From: Notamacropus eugenii
Taxonomy: Eukaryota; Chordata; Mammalia; Diprotodontia; Macropodidae
Direction of reading: 5' to 3'
Assembly: GCF_028372415.1 (NCBI RefSeq)
Contig: NC_092875.1
Span: 53,508,271-53,572,270, forward strand
DNA: 64,000 bases
The notes under the pieces were generated by a model that saw only the letters and a list, made by a program, of their open reading frames with translations, did not search any database and was not told where the DNA came from. This document shows positions 1 through 9,598 of the stretch, piece by piece. The position numbers were made by a program, and so were the translations under genes. Positions within the stretch are counted from its first letter, which is position 1; each line of letters starts with the position of its first letter.

Positions 1-645
1 GCCTTCTGAATATTCTCTCCATACCCACTTTGCCTCCAGATCCGCCCAGCCAGAGCTTAGGGTTTGAGATTCAAATGCTGCTTCCCAGCCTCAGGGCTTT
101 GGGTGGGGGCAGGGCTGCTATTCAGTGTGAGATTAAGTTCAGGTGCTCAGGTGGGGGCAGGGCCACCACATGGGGCTCAGTTCCCTCAGGGGGTTTATGT
201 GGCGACCTTCAACAATGGATCTGAGCTCCTGCCTGTTTTGGGAGCCCTTGTCCACTGCTGCCTCCCAAGGGGGCCTGAGTTATGGAGACACCCCACTCCC
301 CTCTCAGCAAGCTGAAAAGACCCTCTCACTGACCTTTGGCACCTGTGGGTGGAGGGACTTGCACTGCTGCTGGAGGTTCTGTCCTTGAAGCCTGCTCGGA
401 TCCACTCCTCTTGGTGCCACGTGGCCAAGGCAGGGCTGGGCTCTGCTCTGGGTCGGGTGCACAACAGACCTTTTGTGTCAGTGTTTCAGGTCTCTCTGGA
501 ACAGAAATCTCCTCCACTCCGTTGTTCTGTGGCTTCTGCTGCTCCAGAATTTGTTGGGAGTTCTTCTTTACAGGTATTTTATGGGCTATGAGTAAGGAGC
601 TAGCATATGTGTATCTTTCTACTCCACCATCTTGGCTCCTCCCCC
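1..645 (-). mobile_element. HAL1/L1 5' UTR, partial at window edge
   Basis: The segment is closely similar to 8715-9391, the 5' UTR of the complete HAL1 further right, in the same minus orientation. Its 5' terminus is at about 645, where the plus strand reads CCATCTTGGCTCC, the complement of the typical L1 start with a CAAGATGG (YY1-type) box. ORF1 and the rest would lie left of the window. It appears inserted into the ORF1 of the next element (650-1517). Whether it is HAL1 or full L1 cannot be told from the 5' UTR. Confidence 0.8.
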
Positions 646-649
646 ACAA

Positions 650-1517
650 GCCTTGACTTTTACATCTTCCTCTGATAGAATGCATTGTTTTTCCTCATCT
701 GAAAGGATGGGAGAAAATACCTGTTCACCAAGAAAGTAACCTTCTATAGTCTTATTTTTTCCCCCTTTTTTGGGCATTTTCCCAGCCACTTACTTGACTT
801 TTGAGTCTTTTAGCAAGTAGAGAGTATACTCTAGGGACTTGTAAGTTCTCAGATCCTCCAAGGTGGCACCATCTGGGGAGAGGAGTTTACTCCTCTCCTG
901 GCCTGTGCTTTAGTCTGGGAGGAAACACAAGCTTTTCTCTCCAGGATCCTCTCCAAAGCCTCCACCAGCTCCACTACACCAGTGCTCTTCCTCATCGCAG
1001 GGCCGCCACTTAGGGCTGAGATCCAGATTAGCTGCTCAATTCCCCCAGAGTCTTTAGGCTGAGGGCTCCAAAATGGAAGATGCTCCCATAGCAACCTGGG
1101 GGCTATGGGAGGCCCCATATGGGAAGCCTGGGGGCCAGGGTCATACTGCATTCCCTTCTCACCCAGGGGAAAGAGCTTTCTTACTGACCTTTGAAGGTGT
1201 CTTTGGCTTTTGTGGGTTGAAAAATCTGGGAACAACAGCTTCTGCCCGTGATTATGCCCCTGAAGCCTCCTCCAGTTCTGTCCCTGTCGTATTGGCATGG
1301 GCTATGCTTCACTACAAGCCTGGTGTGATAGACCTTTCCCGTCAGCCTTCCAGGTTGTCTTGGGCTGGAAATTTCTTTTACTCTGTAGTTTTGTGGCTTC
1401 TACTGCTGCAGAATTTGTTCAGAGTCATTTTTTTTACAGGTATTTTATGGGCTATAAGGGGAGAGATAGAGCAGGTCTGTCCTTCTAATCAGCCATTTTG
1501 GTTCCATCCCCTACAGT
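650..1517 (-). mobile_element. Second HAL1/L1 5' end with start of ORF1
   Basis: Positions 650-777 match the N-terminal coding part of the ORF1 seen at 8570-8701, with the start codon complement at 775-777. Positions 778-1517 are a 5' UTR of a related but diverged subfamily ending in a CCATTTTGG box at about 1494. The element sits inside an L1 ORF2 (1518-2643) and was itself cut by the element at 1-645, so three LINE layers are stacked here. Confidence 0.7.
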
Positions 1518-2643
1518 AACTTTAAATAGGATTTCTCTTTCTATCTCTTGATGTTGAGCTTTGCTAGTAATACATGGAAATGTAGATGATTCATGTGGGT
1601 TTATTTTGCATCCTGTAACTTTGACAAAGTTCTTTATTATTTCAGTAGTTTTTTACTTGATTCTCTAGGATTCTCTAAGTATATCACCATATTGTCTGCA
1701 AAGAGCGATAACTTAGCTTTTTCTTTACCTATTCTAATTCCTTCAACTTCTTTTTCTTCTCTTATTGCTAAAGCTAACATTTTTAGTATCATATTAAATA
1801 ACAGTGGTGATAATGGACATCCTTTTTTGATCCCTGATCTTACTGGAAATGCATCTAACTCATTCTCATTACATATAATGCTTGCTGATGGTTTTAGGTA
1901 GATATTATTTTAAGGAAGGCTCCATTTATTCTTATGCTCTCCAGTGTTTCCAATAGGAATGGGTACTGTATTGTCAAAAGCTTTTTCTGCATCTATTGAG
2001 ATAGTCATATGGTTTTTGTCAGTTCTGTTCTTGATATGATCAATAATGTTGATAGTTTTCCTAATATTGATTCAGTTCTCCATTCCTGGTATGAATCCTA
2101 CCTGATCATAGTGTATTATTCTCGTGAAAACTTGCTGCAATCTTTTTGCTAATATCTTATTTAAAATTTTTGCATCTATATTCATTAGAGAAATTGGTCT
2201 ATAATTTTATTTCTCTGTTTTGGCTCTTCCTGGTTTAGGTATCAGAACCATATTTGTATCATAGAAGGAATCTGGAAGCACTCCTTCACCAGTTTTCCCA
2301 AATAGTCTATATAGTATTGGAAATAACTGTTCTTTAAATGTTTGAAAGAATTTGCTTGTTAAGTCATCTGGTCCTGGAGACTTTTTTCTAGAGAGTTCAT
2401 TGATGGCTTGTTCAATTTCTTTTTCTGAGAGTGGGGTACTTAAGTATTTTACTTTCTCTTCTATTAATCTGGGCAATTTATATTTTTTAAAATATTTGTC
2501 CATTTCACTTAGATTGTCAAATTTATGGGCATACAGTTGGGCAAAGTAATTTCTAATTATTGTTTTAATTTCCTCCTCACTGGAGGTGAGTTCATCCTTT
2601 TCATTTTTGCTATTGGTAATTTGGTTTTCTTTTTTCTTTTTTA
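1518..2643 (-). mobile_element. L1 ORF2 fragment (reverse transcriptase)
   Basis: Minus-strand translation gives an L1-type reverse transcriptase: the open stretch 2207-2503 contains [16 protein letters not shown] and [10 protein letters not shown], and further left come a [17 protein letters not shown] block, an IDAEKAFD block and SLFADN, where active L1 has FADD. Stops interrupt it, so it is dead. It is 5'-truncated at about 2643 and its 3' part is displaced by the HAL1/L1 insertion at 1517. Confidence 0.88.
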
Positions 2644-2654
2644 AAAATTATCCT

Positions 2655-4145
2655 TTCTTCTGAATTCTTCACAGTTCTACTCATGACCTCACTATTCCAC
2701 CAAAAGTATGCTTTTCAAAGTAATCAGTGATCTCTTAGTTGCCAAATCCAATGGTCTTTTCTCAATCCTCATTCTCCTTGAACTCTCTGCAGCCTCTGAC
2801 ACCCAGGATCATTTTTTCTTCCTTGATACCCTCTCCTCTCTAGCTTTTTGAGGTTGGTGTTCTCCTCCTAACTCCCTGACTGCTCCTTCTCAGGTTCCTT
2901 TGCTGAATCCTCTTCTAACCATAAGTATCCCTCAGGGTTCGGTCCTGGGCCCTCTTCTCTTCTCTCTCTATAGTATTTCACTAGGTGATCTCATCAACTC
3001 CCATAGGTTTAATTATCATCTTTAACCTAATGATTCTCAAGTCTACCTTTCTTGCCCCAACTTTTCTGCTTAACTCCAGTCTTGTATCTCCAACTGACTT
3101 TGAGATAACTCAAACTGGATGTCCAGGGGACATCTGAAACTCAGCATGTCCAAAGCTGAACTCATTGCCTTTCCCCATAGACCCTCCCCACCTCATAGAC
3201 TAAGACTAGAGAGGGAAACACCACCCTCCCAAATCCTAGGCTTACAACCTAGTAGTTAGCCTGGACTCCTCACTATCTCTCACCCCTATACACAAGCTGT
3301 TGCCAAGGCCTGTTAATTTCACCTTTAAACCATTTCTCTCATATGTCCCCTTCTCTCTGACACTGTCACTCCCCTTGGTGCTGACTCTCATCATCTCACA
3401 CCCAGGACTATAACAACAGCCTCCTGGGGGGGGGGGAAGGGGAGGTTCCTACCTGCCTCAAGTCTCTCCCCACTCCAATCTATCCTCCATTCAACCACTG
3501 TGATTTTCCTAAAGCACAGGTCTGATTATATCACCCTTGTCCCTACTCAATAAACTTCAGTGACTTCCTCTTGCTGCCACAATCCAATACGAAACGCCCT
3601 ATTTGGCATTCAAAGCCCTTCCTAACCTGGCCCCCTCCCCCCTTTCCAGCTTTCTCCCACCTGATTCCCCAGGAAGTATTCTTCCATCAGGTGACACTGG
3701 CCTCCAGCCTCTTCCACAAACAAGACCCTCCATCTCTCAGCTCAGGGTATTCCCTCTGGCTGTCCCTCATGCCGAAAAAGCTCTTCCTCCCCCATTCTGA
3801 TCATTGACCTCCCTGGCGTCCCTTAAGTCCCAGCTAACATCCCACCTTGCACAGAAGCCTTCCCCAACCCCTGCTTGATTCCAGTGCCTTCCCTCTGTCA
3901 ACTGTCTGCCTATTTATTTGTATACAGCTTGCTTTGTTAGGAAGTTGTCTCCCTCACTGGATTCATATATTCAGTAAATGTTCATTAAGGGCTTCTCTGA
4001 GCCACGGAGTGTGCTACGTGCTGTCTGCCCCCAGATAGCATGGATTGTAGAGAGTGTCTTTAGCCTCTTTTAGGATCCCCCTCGCTTAACACACTGACTG
4101 GCACGCAGTCAGCACTAATTAAGGTAGACTGGTGGACTGATTGAC
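2655..4145 (+). mobile_element. Long LINE L2 copy
   Basis: The plus strand reads as the L2 reverse transcriptase: a [14 protein letters not shown]-like block at about 2925-2975, the YADD-equivalent region near 3020, and downstream phrases such as FKALPNLAPSP. It ends in the L2 3' tail near 4085-4145 (a 'CTGGCAC..AGTCAGCACTAATTAA'-type stretch). The copy is about 1.5 kb and old, with many stops. It lies opposite in orientation to the L2 copy at 11789-12640; both flank SNAPC2 exon 1. Confidence 0.8.
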
Positions 4146-4352
4146 TTTTCACCTCAGTCCCCTGTCCCTCACGTGCCTGCCAAACTCAACCCCGCCCCTA
4201 CAGCCTCGCTCTGGTCTTTGCCCCGCCTCCTCCTTCAGCTTCCCTAGGTTCCTATCCCTCACTTTCCTTTCCTCCAGCCCCGCCCCCAGGCCTCAGCCTC
4301 GTTCCGGCCCAGGCCACGCTCCGCCCCCTTGCCCTCGGCCCCGCCCCCGCAC

Positions 4353-4547
4353 CTCCGTCTCGCTCCGGTGGGGCTGCCCCAGCCTCAGCTCCGCGGCCTC
4401 TGGTTCCCGCTGCCCGTCTCGTGCCTGCAGTAAACGGAGGAGTTGCTGCTTCTCCCGCGGGTTCCAACGCGTGGCCGTGCGGACCCCGGTCGGGGCCAGC
4501 CCTCGGTACCGCGCGGGGGCCGCGCGCTGCCTCACAGGGGGCTTCAT
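4353..4547 (-). CDS. SNAPC2: SNAPC2 exon 1 (snRNA-activating protein complex subunit 2)
   Basis: SNAPC2 (SNAP45) is a nuclear subunit of the SNAPc complex that binds the proximal sequence element of snRNA promoters for RNA polymerases II and III. The minus-strand reading frame starts at ATG 4547-4545 with [16 protein letters not shown], then [18 protein letters not shown], then EPEAAEL and SETE. From memory the human protein begins MKPPPRRRAAPARYLG and continues with WSAREKRQLVRLLQAR and SEAEI, so the match is strong across all 65 codons. An upstream in-frame ATG (4601) exists but family similarity begins at 4547. The frame ends at GAG followed by GTGCGG, a plausible donor at 4352-4351 (phase 0), matching the known boundary region before RVFLQQL. 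The next exon is not found on the minus strand inside this window; a matching exon 2 lies at 15761-15874 on the opposite strand. Either the rest of the gene lies left of the window, or exon 1 has been inverted. Confidence 0.88.
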
Positions 4548-4599
4548 GATGGCCTGAGCCGGGAGCGGGCGCCTCCGGTCTTTAAAGGCACCAGCAGTC

Positions 4600-4607
4600 A
4601 CTTCCGG
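4600..4607 (-). promoter_or_regulatory. ETS-family binding site in the SNAPC2 promoter
   Basis: The plus strand reads ACTTCCGG (minus CCGGAAGT), the consensus for ETS factors such as GABP, about 55 bases upstream of the SNAPC2 start codon. ETS sites near the transcription start are common in TATA-less housekeeping promoters. Function is inferred. Confidence 0.55.
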
Positions 4608-4732
4608 GTCCGCCTGCTACGGCGGCCGTCCCAAGCCAGAAAGAGCCGACGAGGAGGCCGTGGCAGCTTCGCTTTTCACCTGAGCCGTTCGATCCGCGTG
4701 TGCCCAGGGGAGGAGCGGAGGGACGAAGTGTG

Positions 4733-5165
4733 TGGGATGGCTCAGGTCCCTACATAAATCAATTACTCAGAGGCCTCTCAAAGTGATGACAGAAAAGAGA
4801 TTTATTCGATTCTCGAGAAGCGGGGCTCACCTGTAGGAGTAGGAAAGCAGAAGACAAAGAAAAGGGCAGTGATTTATATAGACCCTAATGCAAGTCCCTG
4901 CCCCCCCCACTGACCATTATCCTCATTAGCTGAGAATATGGTCTTACATTCTGGACACGAAATCTAACCAATCCCCTTTGAAACGAAGACATCGAGGAAT
5001 TATGTAAGTTTTATCCAATCATTGAGACCTTAATACACTACACAGTTTTATATCCTTATATGGAACTATTCTATTCTAAAAATATTATAACCTTGAGCCT
5101 TTAGGCCTTACCTCACCCCTGGGAGAAGAATTACAATCTGAGAAGTCTTCACTAAGTCTATCCCA
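4733..5165 (-). mobile_element. Solo LTR of an endogenous retrovirus
   Basis: This is a fossil solo LTR of about 433 bp bounded by short inverted ends (TGGGAT and ATCCCA). Read on the minus strand it has a TATATAAA box (near 4872-4880), then an AATAAA signal near 4797, in the order expected for U3-R-U5. No internal retroviral sequence is present. It splits the CpG island of SNAPC2 about 185 bases upstream of the start codon. No clear target-site duplication was seen, so class is not assigned. Confidence 0.65.
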
Positions 5166-5345
5166 CTCTGTAGTGACCCATGGCGACGGACAGAAGCCTC
5201 CCAAAGGCTTTGAAGCGCCGCCCTCCGCTTCTCCCCCCAGTCAGGGCTCTGTAAGGCGGGGGCAGGGCCTCGTCCTCCGCAGGAGCCTGCTGTCTGCTTG
5301 GCCTCCCCACCACTCTCCCCAGGGCCTGCCCCCGAGTCTCAGTCA
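5166..5345. promoter_or_regulatory. CpG-rich remainder of the SNAPC2 5' flank
   Basis: GC-rich, CpG-containing sequence resumes directly after the solo LTR and fades at about 5345 where a SINE begins. I read it as the distal part of the same CpG island. No coding exon of a divergent partner gene was recognised in it. Confidence 0.5.
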
Positions 5346-5493
5346 GTGAACGTTTGTTAAGCTCCTGCCACGTGCTCGTCCCTGTGCTAAGCTTTGGGGA
5401 TACCGAGGCACAAGAGAGCCCCTGGCTTCCAGGAGCTGACGGTGTAATGATGACCACAGGCAGATGAGCATGTACTAACAAGTTCTGTAGAGG
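5346..5493 (+). repeat. MIR/THER1-family SINE
   Basis: It contains the typical phrase GTTTGTTAAGCTCCTGCCAC followed by GTGCTAAGC and a GGGGATAC block, then the 'CAGGAGCTGACGGT' segment, as in mammalian MIR/THER1 SINEs. It abuts the inverted end of the RTE LINE. Confidence 0.65.
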
Positions 5494-5494
5494 G

Positions 5495-6164
5495 TAAGAA
5501 TATATGGACTGTTCCTGGACCCCTTTCTGAAGTTACACTGGCTCTCAGGTAGTAGATGACCATATTCCAGATGAGGGAATCAGCAAGAATCTTTCCAGCA
5601 GTGACTAAGAGAGACCCCCCCCCCCCAACATTGTTGCAGGACAATCTATTTTCTTTATAGAGATGGACAACAGAGGCATCCTTGAACTCCTGGGGGATAA
5701 CCTCCTCTTGTCATACATCCTGGAAAATTTAAGTCAGCTTTTGTATGAGCAATGGTCCCTCTACCTTGAAATCTCAGCTGGAATATTTTCAGCACCAGGT
5801 CCTTTGCCATATGAAAGGAGCCTAATGGCACTCAAAAACCTCTTCTTCAGTTGGAAGTTCAGCTAAGAAGAGACTGACTTCAACCTAAGGTAAATGGTCA
5901 GTGGTCTCAGTATTGATTGATGATGATCTGTTGAGAACACTATGAAAGTGTTCAGCCTATCTCTCTAGGATCGTGCCTTACCAGCGTGGCTCCATCAGCA
6001 CTGAGTAGTTGTGATGTACCATAGGTTTTTGGTGCATAAATTGCTTTCAGGGAATCATAAAAGCACTTTGGATTCTTACTCTCAGCATAAAACTGAATTT
6101 CATTTGCCTTCTTACTGAACCAGGAATCTTGCATCTCTCTAAACTTTGCTTGTACTTTACTTCT
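5495..6164 (-). mobile_element. RTE LINE, inverted 5' segment (part 1)
   Basis: Minus-strand translation gives RTE (BovB-like clade) pol sequence upstream of the catalytic RT core: MQDSWFSKKANEIQFYAES, then CFYDSLKAIYAPKTYG and QLLSADGATLV at 5952-6134. Further left come AEHFHSVLNRSSS, a SLLVTAGKILADSL block and ESQCNFRKGSRN near 5520-5550. Stops and frame breaks are frequent. The segment continues at 9408 after the HAL1 insertion and ends at about 5495. The remaining RT core continues in the opposite orientation from about 9599, so the 5' half is inverted relative to the 3' half. Confidence 0.85.
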
Positions 6165-6389
6165 TTTTTTTTTTAATTTATTTAACTTTTAACATTAATT
6201 TTCACAAAATTTTGGGTTCCACATTTTCTCCCCTTTTGTCCCCTCACCCACCCCAAAACACCGAGTGTTCTAATTGCCCCTGTCTGCCAATCTGCCCTCC
6301 CTCCCTCCCCACCCCTTCCCTTTGGAAGGCAAGCAATTCAATATAGGCCAGATCTGTGTAGTTTTGCAAATGACTTCCATAATAGTAGT

Positions 6390-7020
6390 TGTTGGGGGTG
6401 TAAGCTCAGTTCCATGTGGACAGTCTCAGGCGGGTAAAGGTGAGGACTTCTAAACCTTAGAGTTCTCATGAGGCCCCCCAGGGAACAGCAGGGAATTGAG
6501 GTGTGAGACCCAGGCTATCTCGTGCATTTCCGCCTCTTCCCTTGGGAAAAGTGCTGGGAGAGAGCATCCCCGCCCTCGAGATTGGCCCGGATCTGAGCAC
6601 ACCTATTGTTATCTAACAGGCACGGTATTCAGGTGCATACTACGCGGCCGGAGAGCTTAAGTAGGGTCAGGAAAGCCTGAAGGAGCTCTTAGCGCTGAGG
6701 GGTCCTTAGAGGACAGAAGGCCCCTCTTCCTTCCCTCTTTCCTCTCTTCTTTCTCCCCCTTTTCCATTCTCCCATTCTCCCCTCTCTCCCCATTTCCACT
6801 TCCATTTCCATTCTCTATGTAAGATCTTTGCCTCCTTGGGAGATTCCTCGCTCCCCAGGAAGAGTTCCCCCTGCACATGTAACCAAGACCCTGAATAAAG
6901 CCTAACCCTTGTTCGACTCTGGAAAGTCTCTTCTCTCATACGTTTATCCAGTTTGGCCAGCCGAAGACCTGCGATAGGTAAGGTAAGACTCGGGTAGCCC
7001 TCAGGCCTCTAGGCCTGGCA
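6390..7020 (+). mobile_element. Solo LTR with 6-bp target-site duplication AGTAGT
   Basis: This is a fossil solo LTR of 631 bp starting TGTTGGGG and ending CCTGGCA, flanked by AGTAGT at 6384-6389 and 7021-7026. A polyadenylation signal AATAAA lies near 6894 followed by a U5-like stretch. A 6-bp duplication is typical of class II (ERVK-like) integrations. It sits inside the 3' region of the HAL1, so it is younger than that element. Confidence 0.8.
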
Positions 7021-7633
7021 AGTAGTGTTGTGTAAGAACTAATTATATTTCCCTCCATCCTATCCTGTCCCCCATTACTTCTGTTCTCTCTTTTGATCCT
7101 GACCCTCCCCATGAGTGTTGACCTCAAATTGCTCCCTCCTCCCCATGCCCTCCCTTCCATCATCCCCCCCACCCTGCTTATCCCCTTCTCCCCCACTTTC
7201 CTGTATTGTAAGATAGGTTTTCATACCAAAATGACTGTGCATTTTATTCCTTCCTTTAGTGGAATGTGATGGGAGTAAACTTCATGCTTTTCTCTCACCT
7301 CCCCTCTTTTTCCCTTCACTAAAAAGTCTTTTGCTTGCCTCTTTTATGAGAGATAATTTGCCCCATTCCAATTCTCCCTTTCTCCTCCCAATATATTTCT
7401 CTCTCACTGCTTGATTTCATTTTTTTTTAGGATATGATCCCCTCCTCTTCAGTTCACTCTGTTCACTCTGTCTCTATGTGTGTGTGTGTGTATGTGTTAT
7501 CCCACCCTGTACCCAGATGCTGAATAGTTTCAAGAGTTACAAATATTGTCTTTCCATGTAGGAATGTAAACAGTTCAACTTTTGTAAAGTCCCTTATGAC
7601 TTCTCTTTGCTATTTACTTTTTCATGCTTCTCT

Positions 7634-8701
7634 TCATTCTTGTGTTTGAAAGTCAAATTTTCTTTTCAGCTCTGGTTTTTTCATCAAGAATGCTTGAAAG
7701 TCCTCTATTTCATTGAAAGACCAATTTTTCCCCTGAAGTATTATATTCAGTTTTGCTGGGTAGGTGATTCTTGGTTTTAGTCCTAGTTCCTTTGACTTCT
7801 GGAATATCCTATTCCACGCCCTTCGATCCCTTAATGTGGAACCTGCTAGATCTTGTGTATTTCCACAGTACTTGAATTGTTTCTTTCTAGCTGCTTGCAA
7901 TATTTTCTCCTTGATCTGGGAACTCTGGAATTTGGCCACAATGTTCCTAGGAGTTTCTCTTTTTGGATCTCTTTCAGGCGGTGTTCTGTGGATTCCTTGA
8001 ATATTTATTTGGCCCTCTGGTTCTAGAATCTCAGGGCTGTTTTCCTTGATAATTTCATGAAAGATGATGTCTAGGCTCTTTTTTTGATCCTGGCTTTCAG
8101 GTAGTCCCATAATTTTTAAATTGTCTCTCCTGGATCTATTTTCCAGGTCAGTTGTTTTTCCGATGAGATATTTCACATTATCTTCCATTTTTTCATTCTT
8201 TTGGTTTTGTTTTGTGATTTCTTGGTTTCTCCTAAAGTCATTAGCCTCCATCTGTTCCATTCTAATTTTGAAAGATTTATTTTCTTCAGTGAGCTTTTGA
8301 ATCTTCTCTTCCATCTGGCTAATTCTGCTTTTGAAAGCATTCTTCTCCTCATTGGCTTCTTGAACCTCTTTTGCCAATTGAGTTAGCCTATTTTTCAAGG
8401 TGTTATTTTCTTCAGCATTTTTTTGGGTCTCCTTTAGCAGGGAGCTGATCTGCTGTTCATGTTTTGACTGCATGTCTCTCATTTCTCTTCCCAGCTTTTC
8501 TTCCACCTCTCTAACTTGATTTTCTGTGAGCCCTTCTATGGCCTGAGCCCGTTGAGTGGGCTGGGATATAGAGGCCTTGACTTCTGTGTCTTTGCCTGAT
8601 GGTAAGCATTGTTCTTCCTCATCAGAAGGGAAGGGAGGAGATACCTGTTCACCAAGAAAGTAACCTTCTATAGTCTTATTTCTTTTCCCTTTTCTGGGCA
8701 T
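7634..8701 (-). CDS. HAL1 ORF1 protein (L1 ORF1p-like RNA-binding chaperone), intact 355 aa
   Basis: L1 ORF1p forms coiled-coil trimers that bind the element's RNA. The frame starts MPRKGKRNKTIEGYFLGEQ and runs 355 codons without a stop. Roughly residues 60-190 are a coiled coil with heptads (for example NNTLKNRLTQLAKEVQEAN). An RRM-like domain follows (LENRSRRDNLKIMGLPES, then IDIIFHEIIKEN-type sequence and the motif HRTPPERDPKRETPRNIVAK). The C-terminal domain has KEKILQAARKKQ, LRDRRAWNRIFQ and PRITYPAKLNI. These match the conserved blocks of mammalian L1 ORF1p. The length is normal for the family. An open frame suggests a young insertion or the most recent wave of the family, but no ORF2 is encoded. 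Confidence 0.9.
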   Translation of the reverse strand: MPRKGKRNKTIEGYFLGEQVSPPFPSDEEEQCLPSGKDTEVKASISQPTQRAQAIEGLTENQVREVEEKLGREMRDMQSKHEQQISSLLKETQKNAEENNTLKNRLTQLAKEVQEANEEKNAFKSRISQMEEKIQKLTEENKSFKIRMEQMEANDFRRNQEITKQNQKNEKMEDNVKYLIGKTTDLENRSRRDNLKIMGLPESQDQKKSLDIIFHEIIKENSPEILEPEGQINIQGIHRTPPERDPKRETPRNIVAKFQSSQIKEKILQAARKKQFKYCGNTQDLAGSTLRDRRAWNRIFQKSKELGLKPRITYPAKLNIILQGKNWSFNEIEDFQAFLMKKPELKRKFDFQTQE

Positions 8702-9373
8702 TTTCCCAGCCAGTGATTTGACTTCTGAATATTCTCTTCACACCCACCTCGCCTCTGGATCCTCCCAGCCAGCACTTGGGGTTTGAGATTCAAATGCTGC
8801 TTGCTAGCCTCAGGGCTTTTGGCGGGGGCAGGGCTGCTATTCAGTGTGTGATTAAGTTCAGGTGCTCAGGTCGGGGCAGGGCTGCCTCATGGGCTCAGTT
8901 CCCTCAGGGGGTTTATGCAGAGATCTTCAACAATGGATCCAGGCTCCTGCCTGCTTGGGGAGCCCCGAGCCCCGGTGTGCTCCCGTCTCCGCTGTTGCCT
9001 CCCGAGGGGGCCTGAGTTATGGGGGCACCCCACTCCTCTCTCGACCCACCAAAGAGACCCTCTCACCGACCCCTGTCACCTGCGGTTGGAGGGACCCGCG
9101 TGGCTGCTGGAGATTCTGTCCCTGAAGCCCGCTTGGATCTTTTCCTCTTGGTGCCGTGGGCGCGGCAGGGCTGTACTCAGCTCCCAGTCCCGGCGCCCAG
9201 TCCGTGGCGCGAAGGACCTTTTTCGAGAGGTTTGCAGGTCTCTCTGGAACAGAAATCTCCCTCGCTCCAATGTTCTGTGGCCTCTGGGTGCAGAATTCAC
9301 CATGAGTTACTTTCTTGTAGATGTTCTATGGGTTGTGGGTTTGGAGCTATGTGTATGTGCATCTTTCTACTCT

Positions 9374-9383
9374 GCCATCTTGG
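9374..9383 (-). promoter_or_regulatory. YY1-type box at the HAL1 5' end
   Basis: The minus strand reads CCAAGATGGC within 20 bases of the element's first nucleotide. In human L1 the same box binds YY1 and fixes transcription initiation. Function here is inferred from position and sequence. Confidence 0.55.
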
Positions 9384-9407
9384 CTCCGCCCCTTGTACTT
9401 TACTTCT

Positions 9408-9598
9408 GATGGAATTAAATGCTGCCTTCTTAGAGATGGATGCACTATCCTGCTGGTAAATCCTGTAGAGTTATCGATTTTCATTTAGCAGCTTTTGAAT
9501 TTCCCCATCATTTTTAGCACATCAGTGTTGGTGTTTGTGAATGTTGTGACCCAGATAAGCAAATTTTCTGTACACCAAATCTCTGAAAGCTGCTCACT
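9408..9598 (-). mobile_element. RTE LINE, inverted 5' segment (part 2)
   Basis: Minus-strand translation continues upstream of the piece at 5495-6164: FRDLVYRKFAYLGHN, then NDGEIQKLLNENR and SASISKKAAFNSIRSK. These are RTE pol blocks located before the RT core. The HAL1 insertion separates this part from its continuation at 6164. The inverted/sense junction lies at about 9598. Confidence 0.8.

Larger units (their letters stand above)
4150..4732. promoter_or_regulatory. CpG-island promoter of SNAPC2
   Basis: A sharp rise in G+C and CpG begins at about 4185 and ends where a solo LTR starts at 4733. The island contains SNAPC2 exon 1 on the minus strand, several CCGCCCC GC boxes on the left side and an ETS-type site just upstream of the start codon. 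It is the only CpG-rich promoter-like stretch in the window apart from its continuation beyond the LTR (5166-5345). Confidence 0.8.
6165..9391 (-). mobile_element. HAL1 (half-L1) element, apparently full length, with target-site duplication
   Basis: The element is bounded by a 16-base direct repeat, CTTGTACTTTACTTCT, at 6149-6164 and 9392-9407. Read on the minus strand it has an L1-like 5' end with a YY1-type box (9374-9383), a 5' UTR of about 690 bp, an uninterrupted ORF1 (8701-7634), a 3' region of about 0.8 kb without any reverse transcriptase, and a poly(A) end (poly-T from 6164). The absence of ORF2 is a family trait here, not a private deletion: copies at 33.8-35.6 kb and 37.3-39.2 kb show the same ORF1-to-3' region junction. 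A solo LTR (6390-7020) inserted later. HAL1 must borrow L1 ORF2 protein to move. Confidence 0.88.

Noticed and set aside
4443-4757. 104-codon plus-strand frame in the CpG island
   Set aside because: It is a GC-rich shadow of SNAPC2 exon 1 that runs into the LTR.
7634-8701. Considered as a host coiled-coil gene
   Set aside because: Domain order and motifs are those of L1 ORF1p, and the frame is inside an element with a target-site duplication.
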